Origin: an uncultured bacterium | Lineage (GTDB): Bacteria; Bacillota; Clostridia; Lachnospirales; Lachnospiraceae | DNA length: 55,228 bases | Assembly: GCA_947177425.1 (NCBI GenBank) | Contig: CAMWUN010000021.1 | Coordinates: 1 to 55,228 of the forward strand | Reading direction: 5' to 3' | Part shown: one piece after another, positions 1 through 7,990 of the stretch | How positions within the stretch are numbered: position 1 is the stretch's first letter | Layout: every line of letters starts with the position of its first letter | Notes under the pieces: model-generated | The model's input: only the letters and a program-made list of their open reading frames with translations | Database searches by the model: none | What the model was told of the DNA's origin: nothing | Translations under genes and position numbers: made by a program

Positions 1-71
1 AAAATCCCATTGCCGAAGGCAATTTTCGATGGATTTTTGCATGTTACTGGTCACGAAGTGAGCAGTAACTG
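1..71 (-). repeat. Dispersed repeat family C, partial copy at window edge
   Basis: Positions 1-71 are nearly identical, in reverse complement, to about 26692-26762, with only a few differences in the terminal part. The core holds a small hairpin, ATTGCC-GAA-GGCAAT, nested in AAAATCC/GGATTTT. The end at 58-69 (GTGAGCAGTAAC) matches the terminal inverted repeat seen in the complete copies, so the other end should lie before position 1. Confidence 0.8.
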
Positions 72-150
72 TAACACGGCATTCGTCAAGGCAAATCCAG
101 CTTATTAAATGAAATTATTCCTGTCACCTTTCACTTCTTTCAAACGTGTA

Positions 151-156
151 TATAAT
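151..156 (+). promoter_or_regulatory. Candidate -10 box for the sigma factor gene
   Basis: A perfect TATAAT lies about 70 bases before the GTG start at 229. No good -35 box is visible at 16-18 bp (best is TTTCAC at 129-134). The promoter may therefore be weak or read by an alternative sigma factor, such as the gene's own product. Confidence 0.35.
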
Positions 157-228
157 AGAGACAGGCAAAGGTGCACCGAAGCCTTCCCTCCCCATACGGA
201 GATTATATTAACTATAAGGAGGCACAAT

Positions 229-708
229 GTGACTCGAAAAAGCGAAGAGGAAATCAAAAATGTAATACAGACCTACGGCAATCTGCTTTACCGCACGGCC
301 TGCGTAATTCTCGGCAATCCCCATGATGTACAGGATGTTTTGCAGGAAGTCCTCATCAAATACATGGAAAAGGCGCCCGCCTTTCACGATGCGGAATACG
401 AAAAATCCTGGCTTTTAAAGGTGACAGTCAATTTATGTAAGGACTATCTGCGCTTTAACAAACGCCATACTTATGTTAACCTTGAGCAGGCTGAGAATGT
501 ATGTGCATCGCCGGAGCAGATGGAAATTTTAAAGGAAGTCATCTCTCTGCCCCCCAAGTGGAAAACCGTACTTTTACTTCATTATGTGGAAGGCTACCAA
601 ATCAGGGAGATTTCCCACATTACAGGGCTTTCCGAGGGAGCCGTAAAGAAGCGTCTGCAAAGAGGCCGCGAAGCATTAAAACAAAAACTCTCAAACTTCA
701 ATCTTTAA
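229..708 (+). CDS. ECF-type RNA polymerase sigma factor
   Basis: The 159-residue product has sigma region 2 (about residues 12-75, with DVQDVLQEV and the aromatic WLLKVTVNLCKDYLR stretch) and sigma region 4 (about 100-153, a helix-turn-helix in EGYQIREISHITGLSEGAVKKR). It lacks regions 1 and 3, as in the extracytoplasmic-function group. The frame is open further upstream, but AAGGAGG at about 216-222 points to the GTG at 229; the ATG at 227 is out of frame. The next gene encodes a membrane protein with an anti-sigma-like layout, so the two probably form a sigma/anti-sigma pair. Target genes cannot be read from the sequence. Confidence 0.9.
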   Translation: MTRKSEEEIKNVIQTYGNLLYRTACVILGNPHDVQDVLQEVLIKYMEKAPAFHDAEYEKSWLLKVTVNLCKDYLRFNKRHTYVNLEQAENVCASPEQMEILKEVISLPPKWKTVLLLHYVEGYQIREISHITGLSEGAVKKRLQRGREALKQKLSNFNL

Positions 709-712
709 AAGC

Positions 713-897
713 AAACGCTGCTATGCTTCGCAAGCCAGCTTATTGCAACAAACGCTGCTATGCTTCGCAAGCCAGCTTATTGCAACAAACGCTGCCACGC
801 TTCGCAAGCCAGCTTATTGCAACAAACGCTGCTATGCTTCGCGGGCCAGCTTATTGTAACAAACGCTGCTATGCTTTGTGGGGCAACTTATTGTAAT
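713..897. repeat. Five 37-bp tandem units of repeat family A
   Basis: Five head-to-tail units start at 713, 750, 787, 824 and 861, each exactly 37 bp. The shared core is GCTTCGCAAGCCAGCTTATT. Each unit contains an imperfect hairpin, GCTG ... TGC-TTC-GCA ... CAGC. The array fills the whole gap between the sigma factor and its partner gene. A reading frame crosses it, but that is a by-product of the repeat. Confidence 0.9.
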
Positions 898-926
898 AAA
901 AATTTATGAAATCTGGAGGTTTTAAT

Positions 927-1454
927 ATGAGTAGAAATCATTTAAAAAGCACTATGGAAACAATTACCATGCCTAAGGAGATGCAGGATAAGCTTCTGGA
1001 TAACTGCATAAATACCAGACATTCCGGCAATATCCTGTTCCGGTATTCCAAGCTGGCCGCTGCCGTTGTCATGGCGGTCATTCTGACCGCCATAGGCTCC
1101 ACGTCCTACGCGGCTTATGACCTTTATCAGGTGAAAAATCTAAAAGTGTTCTTTGAAATCGGCATCACACAGGAAAAGATAGATGCAATCGGCGATGAAC
1201 TGAACAATATCCCCGGAATTTATTCCGTCCGCTTCGTAAGTGCCGACGAGGCATGGAACGATTTCCAGCGCAGTTTCTTTTCCGATATGGATGAAGATAT
1301 CACGGCATCTTTTACGGAAAATCCACTTAAGGATTCCTTCAATTATGATGTGATTGTTGAACTGAACGCCGACACCAAAGCTGTCAGAGACCAGATTGCA
1401 CAGCTTGACGGCGTAAGGCATATCTCAAACCTAAAGGAGGAAAAAACGCAGTAA
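927..1454 (+). CDS. Anti-sigma-like membrane protein with FtsX-type extracellular domain
   Basis: This 175-residue protein has a short cytoplasmic N-terminus (1-38), one membrane segment (about 40-62) and an outside domain (about 70-168). The outside domain resembles the FtsX extracellular domain: LKVFFEIGITQEKIDAIGDE, then VRFVSADEAWNDFQ, then ENPLKDSFNYDVIVEL. Real FtsX has four membrane segments and a permease region, which are absent here. The start at 927 is set by CTGGAGG at 913-919; an earlier ATG at 906 has no ribosome binding site. Following a sigma factor, the N-terminus probably binds that factor while the outer domain senses the envelope. That role is inference; the domain match is by eye. 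Confidence 0.75.
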   Translation: MSRNHLKSTMETITMPKEMQDKLLDNCINTRHSGNILFRYSKLAAAVVMAVILTAIGSTSYAAYDLYQVKNLKVFFEIGITQEKIDAIGDELNNIPGIYSVRFVSADEAWNDFQRSFFSDMDEDITASFTENPLKDSFNYDVIVELNADTKAVRDQIAQLDGVRHISNLKEEKTQ

Positions 1455-1799
1455 ACTTAATCCTAACCATTATCAATAACTGTCACGCTCCGTAAGCCAG
1501 TTTATTGTTCAAACACTATCGCATTTCACGAATCAGCTTGTTGGATTAAATGCTGGACTGGAACTGACAAGTCAACACCCCCGCTGCAGGCAACGGAGCA
1601 TCAATCTTGCAGCGCTGCAGAGTAGCGGGTTATGTGACCTCGCAGCAGTCGTCAAATGTTCATACAGGCATACCCATTTGGCTCGTTGCTCGCAGGAGTC
1701 AAATCTCCCATAATGCGTACGAAACAGGAAAGCAATCTGATTTCCTGTTTCGCGCTCCTAAGGGACATTCCCATTATGAAAAGGGGTCTGTCTGAATAT
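1455..1799. other. Intergenic region with degenerate repeats and hairpins
   Basis: No credible gene is present. Two decayed family A units lie at about 1479-1546. A stretch at 1570-1600 (GTCAACACCC, GCTGCAGGCAACGGAGCA) recurs at 54813-54843. A perfect palindrome TGCAGCGCTGCA lies at 1608-1619. An 11-bp inverted repeat GAAACAGGAAA/TTTCCTGTTTC lies at 1721-1731 and 1741-1751. None is followed by a clear T run, so I do not call a terminator for metY. Confidence 0.6.
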
Positions 1800-3107
1800 C
1801 TATCTGACCGCTTTAAAAGCCTCTTCCAAATCCTCTATAATATCATCAATATTTTCTGTACCGATAGATAAACGGATGGTATTGGGCCGTATGCCCTGTT
1901 CTTCCAATTCCTCTTCGTTCAACTGTGAATGGGTTGTTGACGCCGGATGGATTACCAGCGACTTCACATCCGCCACGTTTGCAAGCAGTGAAAACAATTC
2001 CAGATTATCAATGAAATCCTTTGCTTTCCGGGCATCCCCTTTTATCTCAAATGTAAAGATGGACCCGCCTCCTTTGGGGAAATACTTCCCATAAAGGGCC
2101 TGTTGCCGGGAATCCTCCGATACAGAAGGATGATGCACCTTTTCCACCTGGGGATGTCCGTTCAGATACGCAGCCACCTTTAATGCATTTTCCACATGCC
2201 GCTCCACTCTCAAAGAAAGCGTCTCAAGTCCCTGCAAAAATAGAAATGCATGAAACGGCGAAAGAGTAGCCCCTGTATCGCGGAGCAGGATTGCACGTAT
2301 TTTCGTGACAAAAGCTGCCGCTCCCACTGCCTTTGTAAAGCTGATTCCATGGTAGCTGGGATTAGGCTCTGTAAGGGAAGGGAATCTGCCGCTTTCTTCC
2401 CAGTCAAACTTTCCGCTGTCAATAATCACACCTCCGACGGCTGTCCCGTGTCCTCCGATAAATTTCGTTGCAGAATGAACCACAATATCTGCACCATATT
2501 CAATAGGACGTACCAGATATGGGGTGGCAAAAGTGTTGTCAATTACCAGCGGAATCCTGTGGGCATGGGCTATCTGCGCAATCTTTTCAATATCCACCAC
2601 CTCAGAATTGGGATTCCCCAGCGTCTCGATAAAGGCCGCTTTGGTATTCTCCTTTATAGCGCTATCCACTTCACCATAGTCAAAGGGATCTACGAAAGTA
2701 GTCGTGATACCATAGTCCTTCAGCGTATGTTCCAAAAGATTATAAGTTCCGCCATATATGTTCTTAGCCGCTACGATATGTTCCCCTGCATGAGCCAGAT
2801 TCTGGATGGTATAGGAAATCGCTGCCGCCCCGGATGCCACCGCCAGCGCTGCCACGCCGCCTTCTAGTGCCGCAATCCTCTTTTCAAATACATCTTCTGT
2901 AGGGTTTGTCAGCCTTCCGTAAATATTTCCCGGGTCGCTTAGGCCAAAACGGGCCGCTGCATGTTCGCAGTTTCTGAATACATAGGACGATGTCTGGTAA
3001 ATAGGAACCGCCCTTGCGTCTGTAGCCGGATCCGGCTCTTCCTGCCCTACATGCAACTGCAGGGTTTCAAATTTTAAATTTCTTTCTCCATAAACTTTTT
3101 TACTCAT
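1800..3107 (-). CDS. metY: O-acetylhomoserine sulfhydrylase (PLP-dependent)
   Basis: The 435-residue protein belongs to the Cys/Met-metabolism PLP enzymes. It converts O-acetylhomoserine and sulfide (or methanethiol) to homocysteine (or methionine) in the cytoplasm. Visible marks are YGRLTNPT (about 63-70), the PLP-binding lysine in SATKFIGGHG (K215), VIDNTFATPYL, and the C-terminal VIHPASTTHSQL. The length (about 430) and the long central insert fit the O-acetylhomoserine branch better than the roughly 380-residue cystathionine gamma-synthases. AGAGGAG sits just before the ATG. The gene stands alone, and an Rrf2 regulator lies 2.5 kb away. No S-box or T-box leader is visible in the short upstream region. 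Confidence 0.93.
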   Translation of the reverse strand: MSKKVYGERNLKFETLQLHVGQEEPDPATDARAVPIYQTSSYVFRNCEHAAARFGLSDPGNIYGRLTNPTEDVFEKRIAALEGGVAALAVASGAAAISYTIQNLAHAGEHIVAAKNIYGGTYNLLEHTLKDYGITTTFVDPFDYGEVDSAIKENTKAAFIETLGNPNSEVVDIEKIAQIAHAHRIPLVIDNTFATPYLVRPIEYGADIVVHSATKFIGGHGTAVGGVIIDSGKFDWEESGRFPSLTEPNPSYHGISFTKAVGAAAFVTKIRAILLRDTGATLSPFHAFLFLQGLETLSLRVERHVENALKVAAYLNGHPQVEKVHHPSVSEDSRQQALYGKYFPKGGGSIFTFEIKGDARKAKDFIDNLELFSLLANVADVKSLVIHPASTTHSQLNEEELEEQGIRPNTIRLSIGTENIDDIIEDLEEAFKAVR

Positions 3108-3300
3108 AATTCTCCTCTTTCCGCAGATATTTCCTGCTCATTATTTTATATATATCCTATCTGTTTACTATGGTATTATCATATAATAATTTCTCAGAGT
3201 CGTCCAATACATATAGCCACATGCCAGTAATAGGAAACTTCTATAACAACTTTGTATCGCCACGGAGTACTAGTACAGCATTGGATGATACTATAATCCA

Positions 3301-4671
3301 TCACCCTGTCATCAGCATGATACTGAGCCGGAATTCCCCATCCTCCAGCGATATATCTATATCGCCAAAATATTTCTCCGCCATCCTGCGGATATTTGAC
3401 AAGCCATACCCGTGTCCGTCAGTTTTTTCCTTTGTCGTAACCGGAAGCCCGCTCCGGGCATCCCACTGCAAAATCCCGGAAAAGCTGTTTCGGATTTCTA
3501 TCATGTAGGCGCTATTTTTACGGTAAGAGGAAACTGTTATGTGGGACTTACCGTTTTCAGAGGTATTCTCCATTGCATTTTGCAAAGCATTGTTCAATAT
3601 GACGCTGACATCAAAGGCATTAATACCGGCATCCCCGGGATAAAAAAAATCCGAATGAAATTTGATGCCCTTTTTCTCCGCCGCGTTTTTCATCCCCTGC
3701 AAAATCACGTCGGTTACAGGGTTCCCGCTTTTAATCTCCCCTGCCCCCCGGGAAAGCGCCGCCTTCAGCTCCTGGCCGTATGCCTTCGCCTCTCCGGTAT
3801 TGTTGCCGGAATAAAGTCTTTCCAGCGTAAAAATATGATTTGCCATATCATGCTTTATGCTGCGGATATCCTGATACAGACTCTCCACCTGCCCGATATG
3901 CTGCCGGATACTGTCAATCTGTGCGGCAAGCAGCTCACTTCGCAGATTTTCCTCCTGCTTTGCCTTAATATTCTGATACAATGAAATGACGACAACAACC
4001 GCAGCCGCAGCCACTATATAATACAACAGGGCAAGCATATCGTAACTGCCGGGAAATTCTTCTGTCTGCATAATATAAAAAAAACGAAAATGCTGCATAA
4101 TTGCAAACCCTGCCCATCCCATAAAAGAAGGAATCAGCATCATAAGCAGTTCCCTGACCGTCATATCTGCATACTTATATACATAAGTCTTTAAAATATA
4201 CCCTATTTCACAAGCAAGAAATACAAATTCCATAACCCGGTAAATAATGCACATATCCAGATACAGGGCATACCACAATTCCAGATGCTTTGCCATAAAA
4301 TCCGTCTGCTCTGCAAATCTGTATATATTGTCATATAAAATCTCCGTTGTTGCAATGGCAAGCCAGTGCAGGGTAAAAAAGGTCAGCGCAAGAAAGGTTT
4401 TCTGCCTGTAATTTTTCCGCTCCGCCCGGCACATCACCCCCAAAGCTGCCAGTACCCCTATACCGTATTTGGCAAAATAATCCGTCGGTACAGGCATAAT
4501 ATAAAACAGCAGGAGCATAGTCAGTACATACGCCCCTCCTGACCAGAATGCTCCTACTGTATTTTCCATAAAAGGGCTTATAAAACGGTAAAAACAATAT
4601 CCCAGCAGAAGTAATTCAGCCACCTGTGATATATGCGCCACCACTGTTTCACTTATTACAGCCCCTTCCAT
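3301..4671 (-). CDS. AgrC-like membrane sensor histidine kinase (GHKL type)
   Basis: The first 230 residues are hydrophobic with about six membrane segments and no obvious extracellular sensor domain, as in peptide-sensing AgrC/ComD/FsrC kinases. A coiled linker leads to the phospho-acceptor motif SIKHDMANH (H274). The ATPase domain follows, with N-box ILNNALQNAMENTS and G-box GHGYGLSNIRRM. The gene starts three bases after the stop of the LytTR response regulator, so the two are one operon. No propeptide gene of AgrD type is visible next to it, so the signal is unknown. Confidence 0.88.
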   Translation of the reverse strand: MEGAVISETVVAHISQVAELLLLGYCFYRFISPFMENTVGAFWSGGAYVLTMLLLFYIMPVPTDYFAKYGIGVLAALGVMCRAERKNYRQKTFLALTFFTLHWLAIATTEILYDNIYRFAEQTDFMAKHLELWYALYLDMCIIYRVMEFVFLACEIGYILKTYVYKYADMTVRELLMMLIPSFMGWAGFAIMQHFRFFYIMQTEEFPGSYDMLALLYYIVAAAAVVVVISLYQNIKAKQEENLRSELLAAQIDSIRQHIGQVESLYQDIRSIKHDMANHIFTLERLYSGNNTGEAKAYGQELKAALSRGAGEIKSGNPVTDVILQGMKNAAEKKGIKFHSDFFYPGDAGINAFDVSVILNNALQNAMENTSENGKSHITVSSYRKNSAYMIEIRNSFSGILQWDARSGLPVTTKEKTDGHGYGLSNIRRMAEKYFGDIDISLEDGEFRLSIMLMTG

Positions 4672-4674
4672 CCC

Positions 4675-5397
4675 CTATTCCCTTCCTTTTCTCTGGATAT
4701 ATTTCAAATATTTTTTCACAAAATCGCGGTAATTCTGTTTAGACATAAGCGCCTGCCCCTTTTCCAGATAAATTATCGAGCCATCATACTTCCTGACAAA
4801 GTTAAAGTTCACAAGAAATGCCCTGTGGGAACGGTAAAAATCATCTCCGGCTTTTTTTTCCAGTTCCTTCATCCTCCCGTAATATTCTATATCCGTATCC
4901 ATTGTATGGATAACTACCTTCCTATCGTATACCTCCGCATAAATAATCTCCTCCAGGTTTACAGCTATATGCCTGCCTCCTGTGTTTATGATAAGGGCTG
5001 GCAGATTCTTTTTCCCATTCGCATATTTCCCGCGCTTCCTTTCTAAAGACTCCTCTGCCGCATTTGACATCACTTCCATAAATTTCTTTTCATCAAAAGG
5101 CTTCACCAGATAGTGGAAAGCCCCCACGTCAAACGCCTGAAACACATAATCCTCCAGCGCTGTCACGAAAATAATAATGGTATTTTTATTGCTTCTGCGG
5201 AATTCCCTCGCAGTTTCCATCCCGTTTTTGCCCGGCATCTTAATGTCAAGCAGCAGAATGTCCGGCCGCACACATGCCAAAAGCAGTTCCTCCCCTGACT
5301 GATACAAAGACACTTCCGCGTCAGGATAAAGCTCCCGCACTTTCTCTGCACACATATCTCTGGTTTCCTTCTCATCGTCACATACCGCTATCCGCAT
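4675..5397 (-). CDS. AgrA-like response regulator with LytTR DNA-binding domain
   Basis: The 240-residue protein has a receiver domain (acid pocket CDDE near residue 6, phospho-acceptor D51 in LLLDIKMPGKNG, conserved Lys in YLVKPFDEKK) and a LytTR domain (about 135-237, including FYRSHRAFLVNFNFV). The frame extends eight codons further, but GGAGG about ten bases upstream selects the ATG at 5397. It pairs with the kinase just downstream. A candidate LytTR binding site lies in front of the promoter, which suggests autoregulation. Confidence 0.9.
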   Translation of the reverse strand: MRIAVCDDEKETRDMCAEKVRELYPDAEVSLYQSGEELLLACVRPDILLLDIKMPGKNGMETAREFRRSNKNTIIIFVTALEDYVFQAFDVGAFHYLVKPFDEKKFMEVMSNAAEESLERKRGKYANGKKNLPALIINTGGRHIAVNLEEIIYAEVYDRKVVIHTMDTDIEYYGRMKELEKKAGDDFYRSHRAFLVNFNFVRKYDGSIIYLEKGQALMSKQNYRDFVKKYLKYIQRKGRE

Positions 5398-5471
5398 CTT
5401 CCAACATCCTCCAGTGTCCATACCGCGCCCTGCTGCTGTACAAAAGCAAAATCATTTCTTGTCAGTCTCTT

Positions 5472-5535
5472 ATTATATCGGAAAGCTATTTAGAACAGGA
5501 TAAATCAATGCTGTGAAACGGACTTTTTCTGCTGT
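5472..5535 (-). promoter_or_regulatory. Promoter with LytTR-type direct repeats
   Basis: On the minus strand a TATAAT box (5472-5477) lacks a good -35 hexamer. Immediately upstream are two 9-bp direct repeats, ACAGCAGAA (5527-5535) and ACAGCATTG (5506-5514), separated by exactly 12 bp. Known AgrA/LytTR sites are 9-bp repeats spaced 12-13 bp just upstream of a weak -35 element, so layout and distance fit activation by the adjacent regulator. Binding is inferred. Confidence 0.5.
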
Positions 5536-5557
5536 AAAATGAATTGGCAAAAAACGT

Positions 5558-5992
5558 CTATATGACATACTGGTCTGCCTTTTCCTGCTGCCATCTGGCC
5601 AAATCCTCCAGTGTAATATTATCCACCACCTGATTGACCGCCTCATTAATCTGCTCCCAGACCCTGACCGTCACACATCCCTGCCTGCGCTCACATTCCA
5701 TACTGTTTTCCCCCACACAGCTTACCGGAGCCAGATCCCCTTCCGTAAGGCGCAGAATTCTGCCCACTGTGTACCAGGACGGCTCTTTGTTCAGCATATA
5801 TCCTCCCTGCGCCCCCCGTATACTCCTTACAAAACCTGCCTTGTTCAGCAGGGAAATAATCTGCTCCAGATATTTTTCTGAAATTTCCTGCCTTCTGGCT
5901 ATATCCTTAAGGCTGATGGGTTCTCCTGTATTATAAACTGCCAGATCCAGCATCAGCCGCAAAGCATATCTTCCCTTTGTAGATATTTTCAT
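5558..5992 (-). CDS. Rrf2-family transcriptional regulator
   Basis: The 144-residue protein starts with MKISTKGRYALRLMLDLA, typical of Rrf2 winged-helix regulators (IscR, CymR, NsrR). The recognition region is EISEKYLEQIISLLNKAGFVRSIRGAQGGY. Three cysteines (C92, C100, C106) lie where IscR-type members hold an Fe-S cluster, with spacing slightly longer than in E. coli IscR. Cluster binding is therefore plausible but unproven. GGAGG six bases before the ATG at 5992 fixes the start. The gene has its own strong promoter and is divergent from pdxS. Iron-sulfur or cysteine status are the likeliest inputs; no isc or suf genes are near. Confidence 0.9.
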   Translation of the reverse strand: MKISTKGRYALRLMLDLAVYNTGEPISLKDIARRQEISEKYLEQIISLLNKAGFVRSIRGAQGGYMLNKEPSWYTVGRILRLTEGDLAPVSCVGENSMECERRQGCVTVRVWEQINEAVNQVVDNITLEDLARWQQEKADQYVI

Positions 5993-6035
5993 GTACATCC
6001 TCCAAACGACCGCTATTCCTACTTTTAATATATGA

Positions 6036-6064
6036 ATTCTATTCCTTCCTGCATCAAAAGTCAA
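6036..6064 (-). promoter_or_regulatory. Sigma-A type promoter of the Rrf2 gene
   Basis: The minus strand reads TTGACT (6059-6064), 17 bp, TAGAAT (6036-6041). Transcription would begin about 37 bases before the start codon. The repeated sequence AGGAATAG overlaps and follows the -10 box (about 6014-6049) and could be an autoregulatory operator. Confidence 0.7.
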
Positions 6065-6247
6065 GGGTACGCAAACTGGTATGGTCAAATATATTCAAAT
6101 TGGCTATTTTATTACATCCACTTTTTCTTATAATAAAATTCAACATATGCATATGGAATCTGAAATCAGCAATCCCGCGGCCGTCGGCAAATATATACAT
6201 AAATGCACCTGCCTGCCCATTGCCGCGGAAAAAGGAGAAGATAAAAA

Positions 6248-7132
6248 ATGAATGAACAGGTAAACAACAGATATACTTTAAATAAACAGTTGGCACAGAT
6301 GTTAAAGGGCGGCGTTATCATGGATGTTACCACCCCGGAGCAGGCCAGAACCGCCCAGGAAGCCGGGGCATGTGCAGTCATGGCCCTTGAGCGCATTCCT
6401 GCAGATATCCGGGCTGCCGGGGGTGTCTCCCGTATGAGTGATCCAAAAATGATTAAGGGAATCCAGGATGCCGTTTCCATCCCCGTTATGGCCAAATGCC
6501 GTATCGGCCACTTTGTAGAAGCGCAGATTCTTGAATCCATTGAGATTGATTATATTGATGAAAGCGAAGTCCTTTCTCCCGCCGATGATAAATATCACAT
6601 TGATAAAACGCAGTTCAATGTCCCCTTTGTATGCGGCGCAAGGGATCTGGGAGAAGCCTTAAGGCGTATTGCGGAAGGCGCCTCCATGATCCGCACCAAA
6701 GGAGAGCCGGGAACCGGCGATGTGGTCCAGGCCGTCCGCCACATGCGGGTTATGAACGCAGACATACGCCGTATCCAAAATTTGCGGACGGACGAACTCT
6801 TTGAAGCGGCCAGACAGCTTCAGGTTCCCTTAGATCTGATACAGTATGTACACGATGCAGGCAGGCTCCCCGTAGTAAACTTTGCCGCCGGAGGCATTGC
6901 CACCCCTGCCGATGCAGCCCTGATGATGCAGCTTGGAGCCGAAGGTGTCTTTGTAGGCTCCGGCATCTTCAAATCCGGCAATCCCCAAAAACGGGCCGCC
7001 GCCATTGTCCAGGCCGTCACCAATTACACAGATGCCGGACTGATTGCCAGCTTATCTGAAGATTTAGGGGATGCCATGGTAGGCATCAACGAACAGGAAA
7101 TCCAGCTTATTATGGAAGAAAGGGGAAAATAA
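6248..7132 (+). CDS. pdxS: Pyridoxal 5'-phosphate synthase, synthase subunit
   Basis: This 294-residue protein is PdxS (Pdx1), the (beta/alpha)8 subunit that builds PLP from ribose 5-phosphate, glyceraldehyde 3-phosphate and ammonia in a 12+12 complex with PdxT. The active-site lysines are visible as K83 (MAKCRIGH) and K151 (RTKGEPGTG), with D26 in [16 protein letters not shown] precedes the ATG. A TATAAT box at 6129-6134 has only a poor -35. pdxT begins two bases after the pdxS stop. No MocR-type PdxR regulator gene is near. Confidence 0.98.
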   Translation: MNEQVNNRYTLNKQLAQMLKGGVIMDVTTPEQARTAQEAGACAVMALERIPADIRAAGGVSRMSDPKMIKGIQDAVSIPVMAKCRIGHFVEAQILESIEIDYIDESEVLSPADDKYHIDKTQFNVPFVCGARDLGEALRRIAEGASMIRTKGEPGTGDVVQAVRHMRVMNADIRRIQNLRTDELFEAARQLQVPLDLIQYVHDAGRLPVVNFAAGGIATPADAALMMQLGAEGVFVGSGIFKSGNPQKRAAAIVQAVTNYTDAGLIASLSEDLGDAMVGINEQEIQLIMEERGK

Positions 7133-7134
7133 CT

Positions 7135-7725
7135 GTGTGTAAACATAATCTTACCATCGCCATCCTTGCCCTGCAGGGCGCTTTTCGGGAGCACCAGCAG
7201 GCTTTGGAGAAATTAAATGTCTCCTGTTTTGAGATCCGCCAGTCCTCCGACCTCACCAGGCCCTTTGACGGGCTGATTCTTCCAGGAGGCGAGAGCACCG
7301 TTATGGGAAAACTGCTTTGGGAATTGAATCTTTTCAATTCCCTCAAAGCAAAGATTGAAGAGGGACTGCCTGTCTTCGGCACATGTGCCGGGCTGATACT
7401 TCTTGCAGGGAAAATAGAATCTGCAGTTCCCCACTTAGGAACCATGGAGATTACTGCCCGGCGGAACGCCTATGGCAGACAGCTTGGCAGTTTCCAAACC
7501 CATGCAGATTTTGGGGGGAACGGTATCATCCCCATGATTTTCATCCGCGCTCCTTACATAACTGCCGTGTCAGAAAATGCCGAAATCCTTGCCCGTGTAG
7601 ACGGAAATATTGTTGCCGCACGCCAGAAAAATCAACTGGCCACGGCCTTCCACCCGGAACTTTCCGAAGACCTGAGCGTCCATCAGTATTTTCTCAATAT
7701 GATTCAGGAAAGGGAATCTGCATAG
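7135..7725 (+). CDS. pdxT: Pyridoxal 5'-phosphate synthase, glutaminase subunit
   Basis: The 196-residue protein is the class I glutaminase that releases ammonia from glutamine and passes it to PdxS. The catalytic triad is visible: C84 in FGTCAGLILL, H173 and E175 in FHPEL. The glutamine-binding LPGGEST is at about 49-55. The start is GTG at 7135, two bases after the pdxS stop, with GAAAGGGG overlapping the end of pdxS. Translational coupling is likely. Confidence 0.97.
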   Translation: MCKHNLTIAILALQGAFREHQQALEKLNVSCFEIRQSSDLTRPFDGLILPGGESTVMGKLLWELNLFNSLKAKIEEGLPVFGTCAGLILLAGKIESAVPHLGTMEITARRNAYGRQLGSFQTHADFGGNGIIPMIFIRAPYITAVSENAEILARVDGNIVAARQKNQLATAFHPELSEDLSVHQYFLNMIQERESA

Positions 7726-7757
7726 CTTTAGGGAAAATATATTTTTATTCCGCATCC

Positions 7758-7866
7758 GTTACTATTCACGGTCTAAAGACCGCTCATAGCAACGACTCGG
7801 GGCGATAATACCCCTCATACCTGAATCATGTTCTCACGGAATGCGCAGGTCTGTGTGAACAGTAAC
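7758..7866 (+). repeat. Dispersed repeat family C, complete diverged copy
   Basis: The ends are inverted repeats GTTACTATTCAC (7758-7769) and GTGAACAGTAAC (7855-7866), with one mismatch. The right part carries GCGCAGGTCTGTGTGAAC, also found at about 26790. An inner hairpin CGGTCT-AA-AGACCG lies at 7769-7782. The middle differs from the 26692 copy. It fills the gap after pdxT and no gene is seen in it. Confidence 0.7.
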
Positions 7867-7990
7867 CGTGAATTCCGTGTTTGCCGTGGACTATCCGTCT
7901 GTAAATCTTGACTATACACCTTAATAATGATAGAATGTAAACATAATTCTGAAACATATATTATTGAAAGTCTGACCGGAACCGGAGTGA

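Noticed and set aside
501-896. A 131-residue reading frame through the 37-bp repeats
   Set aside because: The frame comes from the repeated unit, overlaps the sigma factor gene in another frame and has no ribosome binding site.
713-897. CRISPR-like array
   Set aside because: The 37-bp units are directly joined with no unique spacers, and no cas genes are near.
1607-1871. Two small frames between the FtsX-like gene and metY
   Set aside because: They cross palindromes and repeat remnants, and one runs antisense into metY; no start signals.
2250-2867. 205-residue frame on the plus strand inside metY
   Set aside because: Antisense to a clearly recognised enzyme gene, with no family resemblance.
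3108-3300. S-box or T-box leader for metY
   Set aside because: The upstream region is short and AT-rich and lacks the conserved T-box or SAM motifs.
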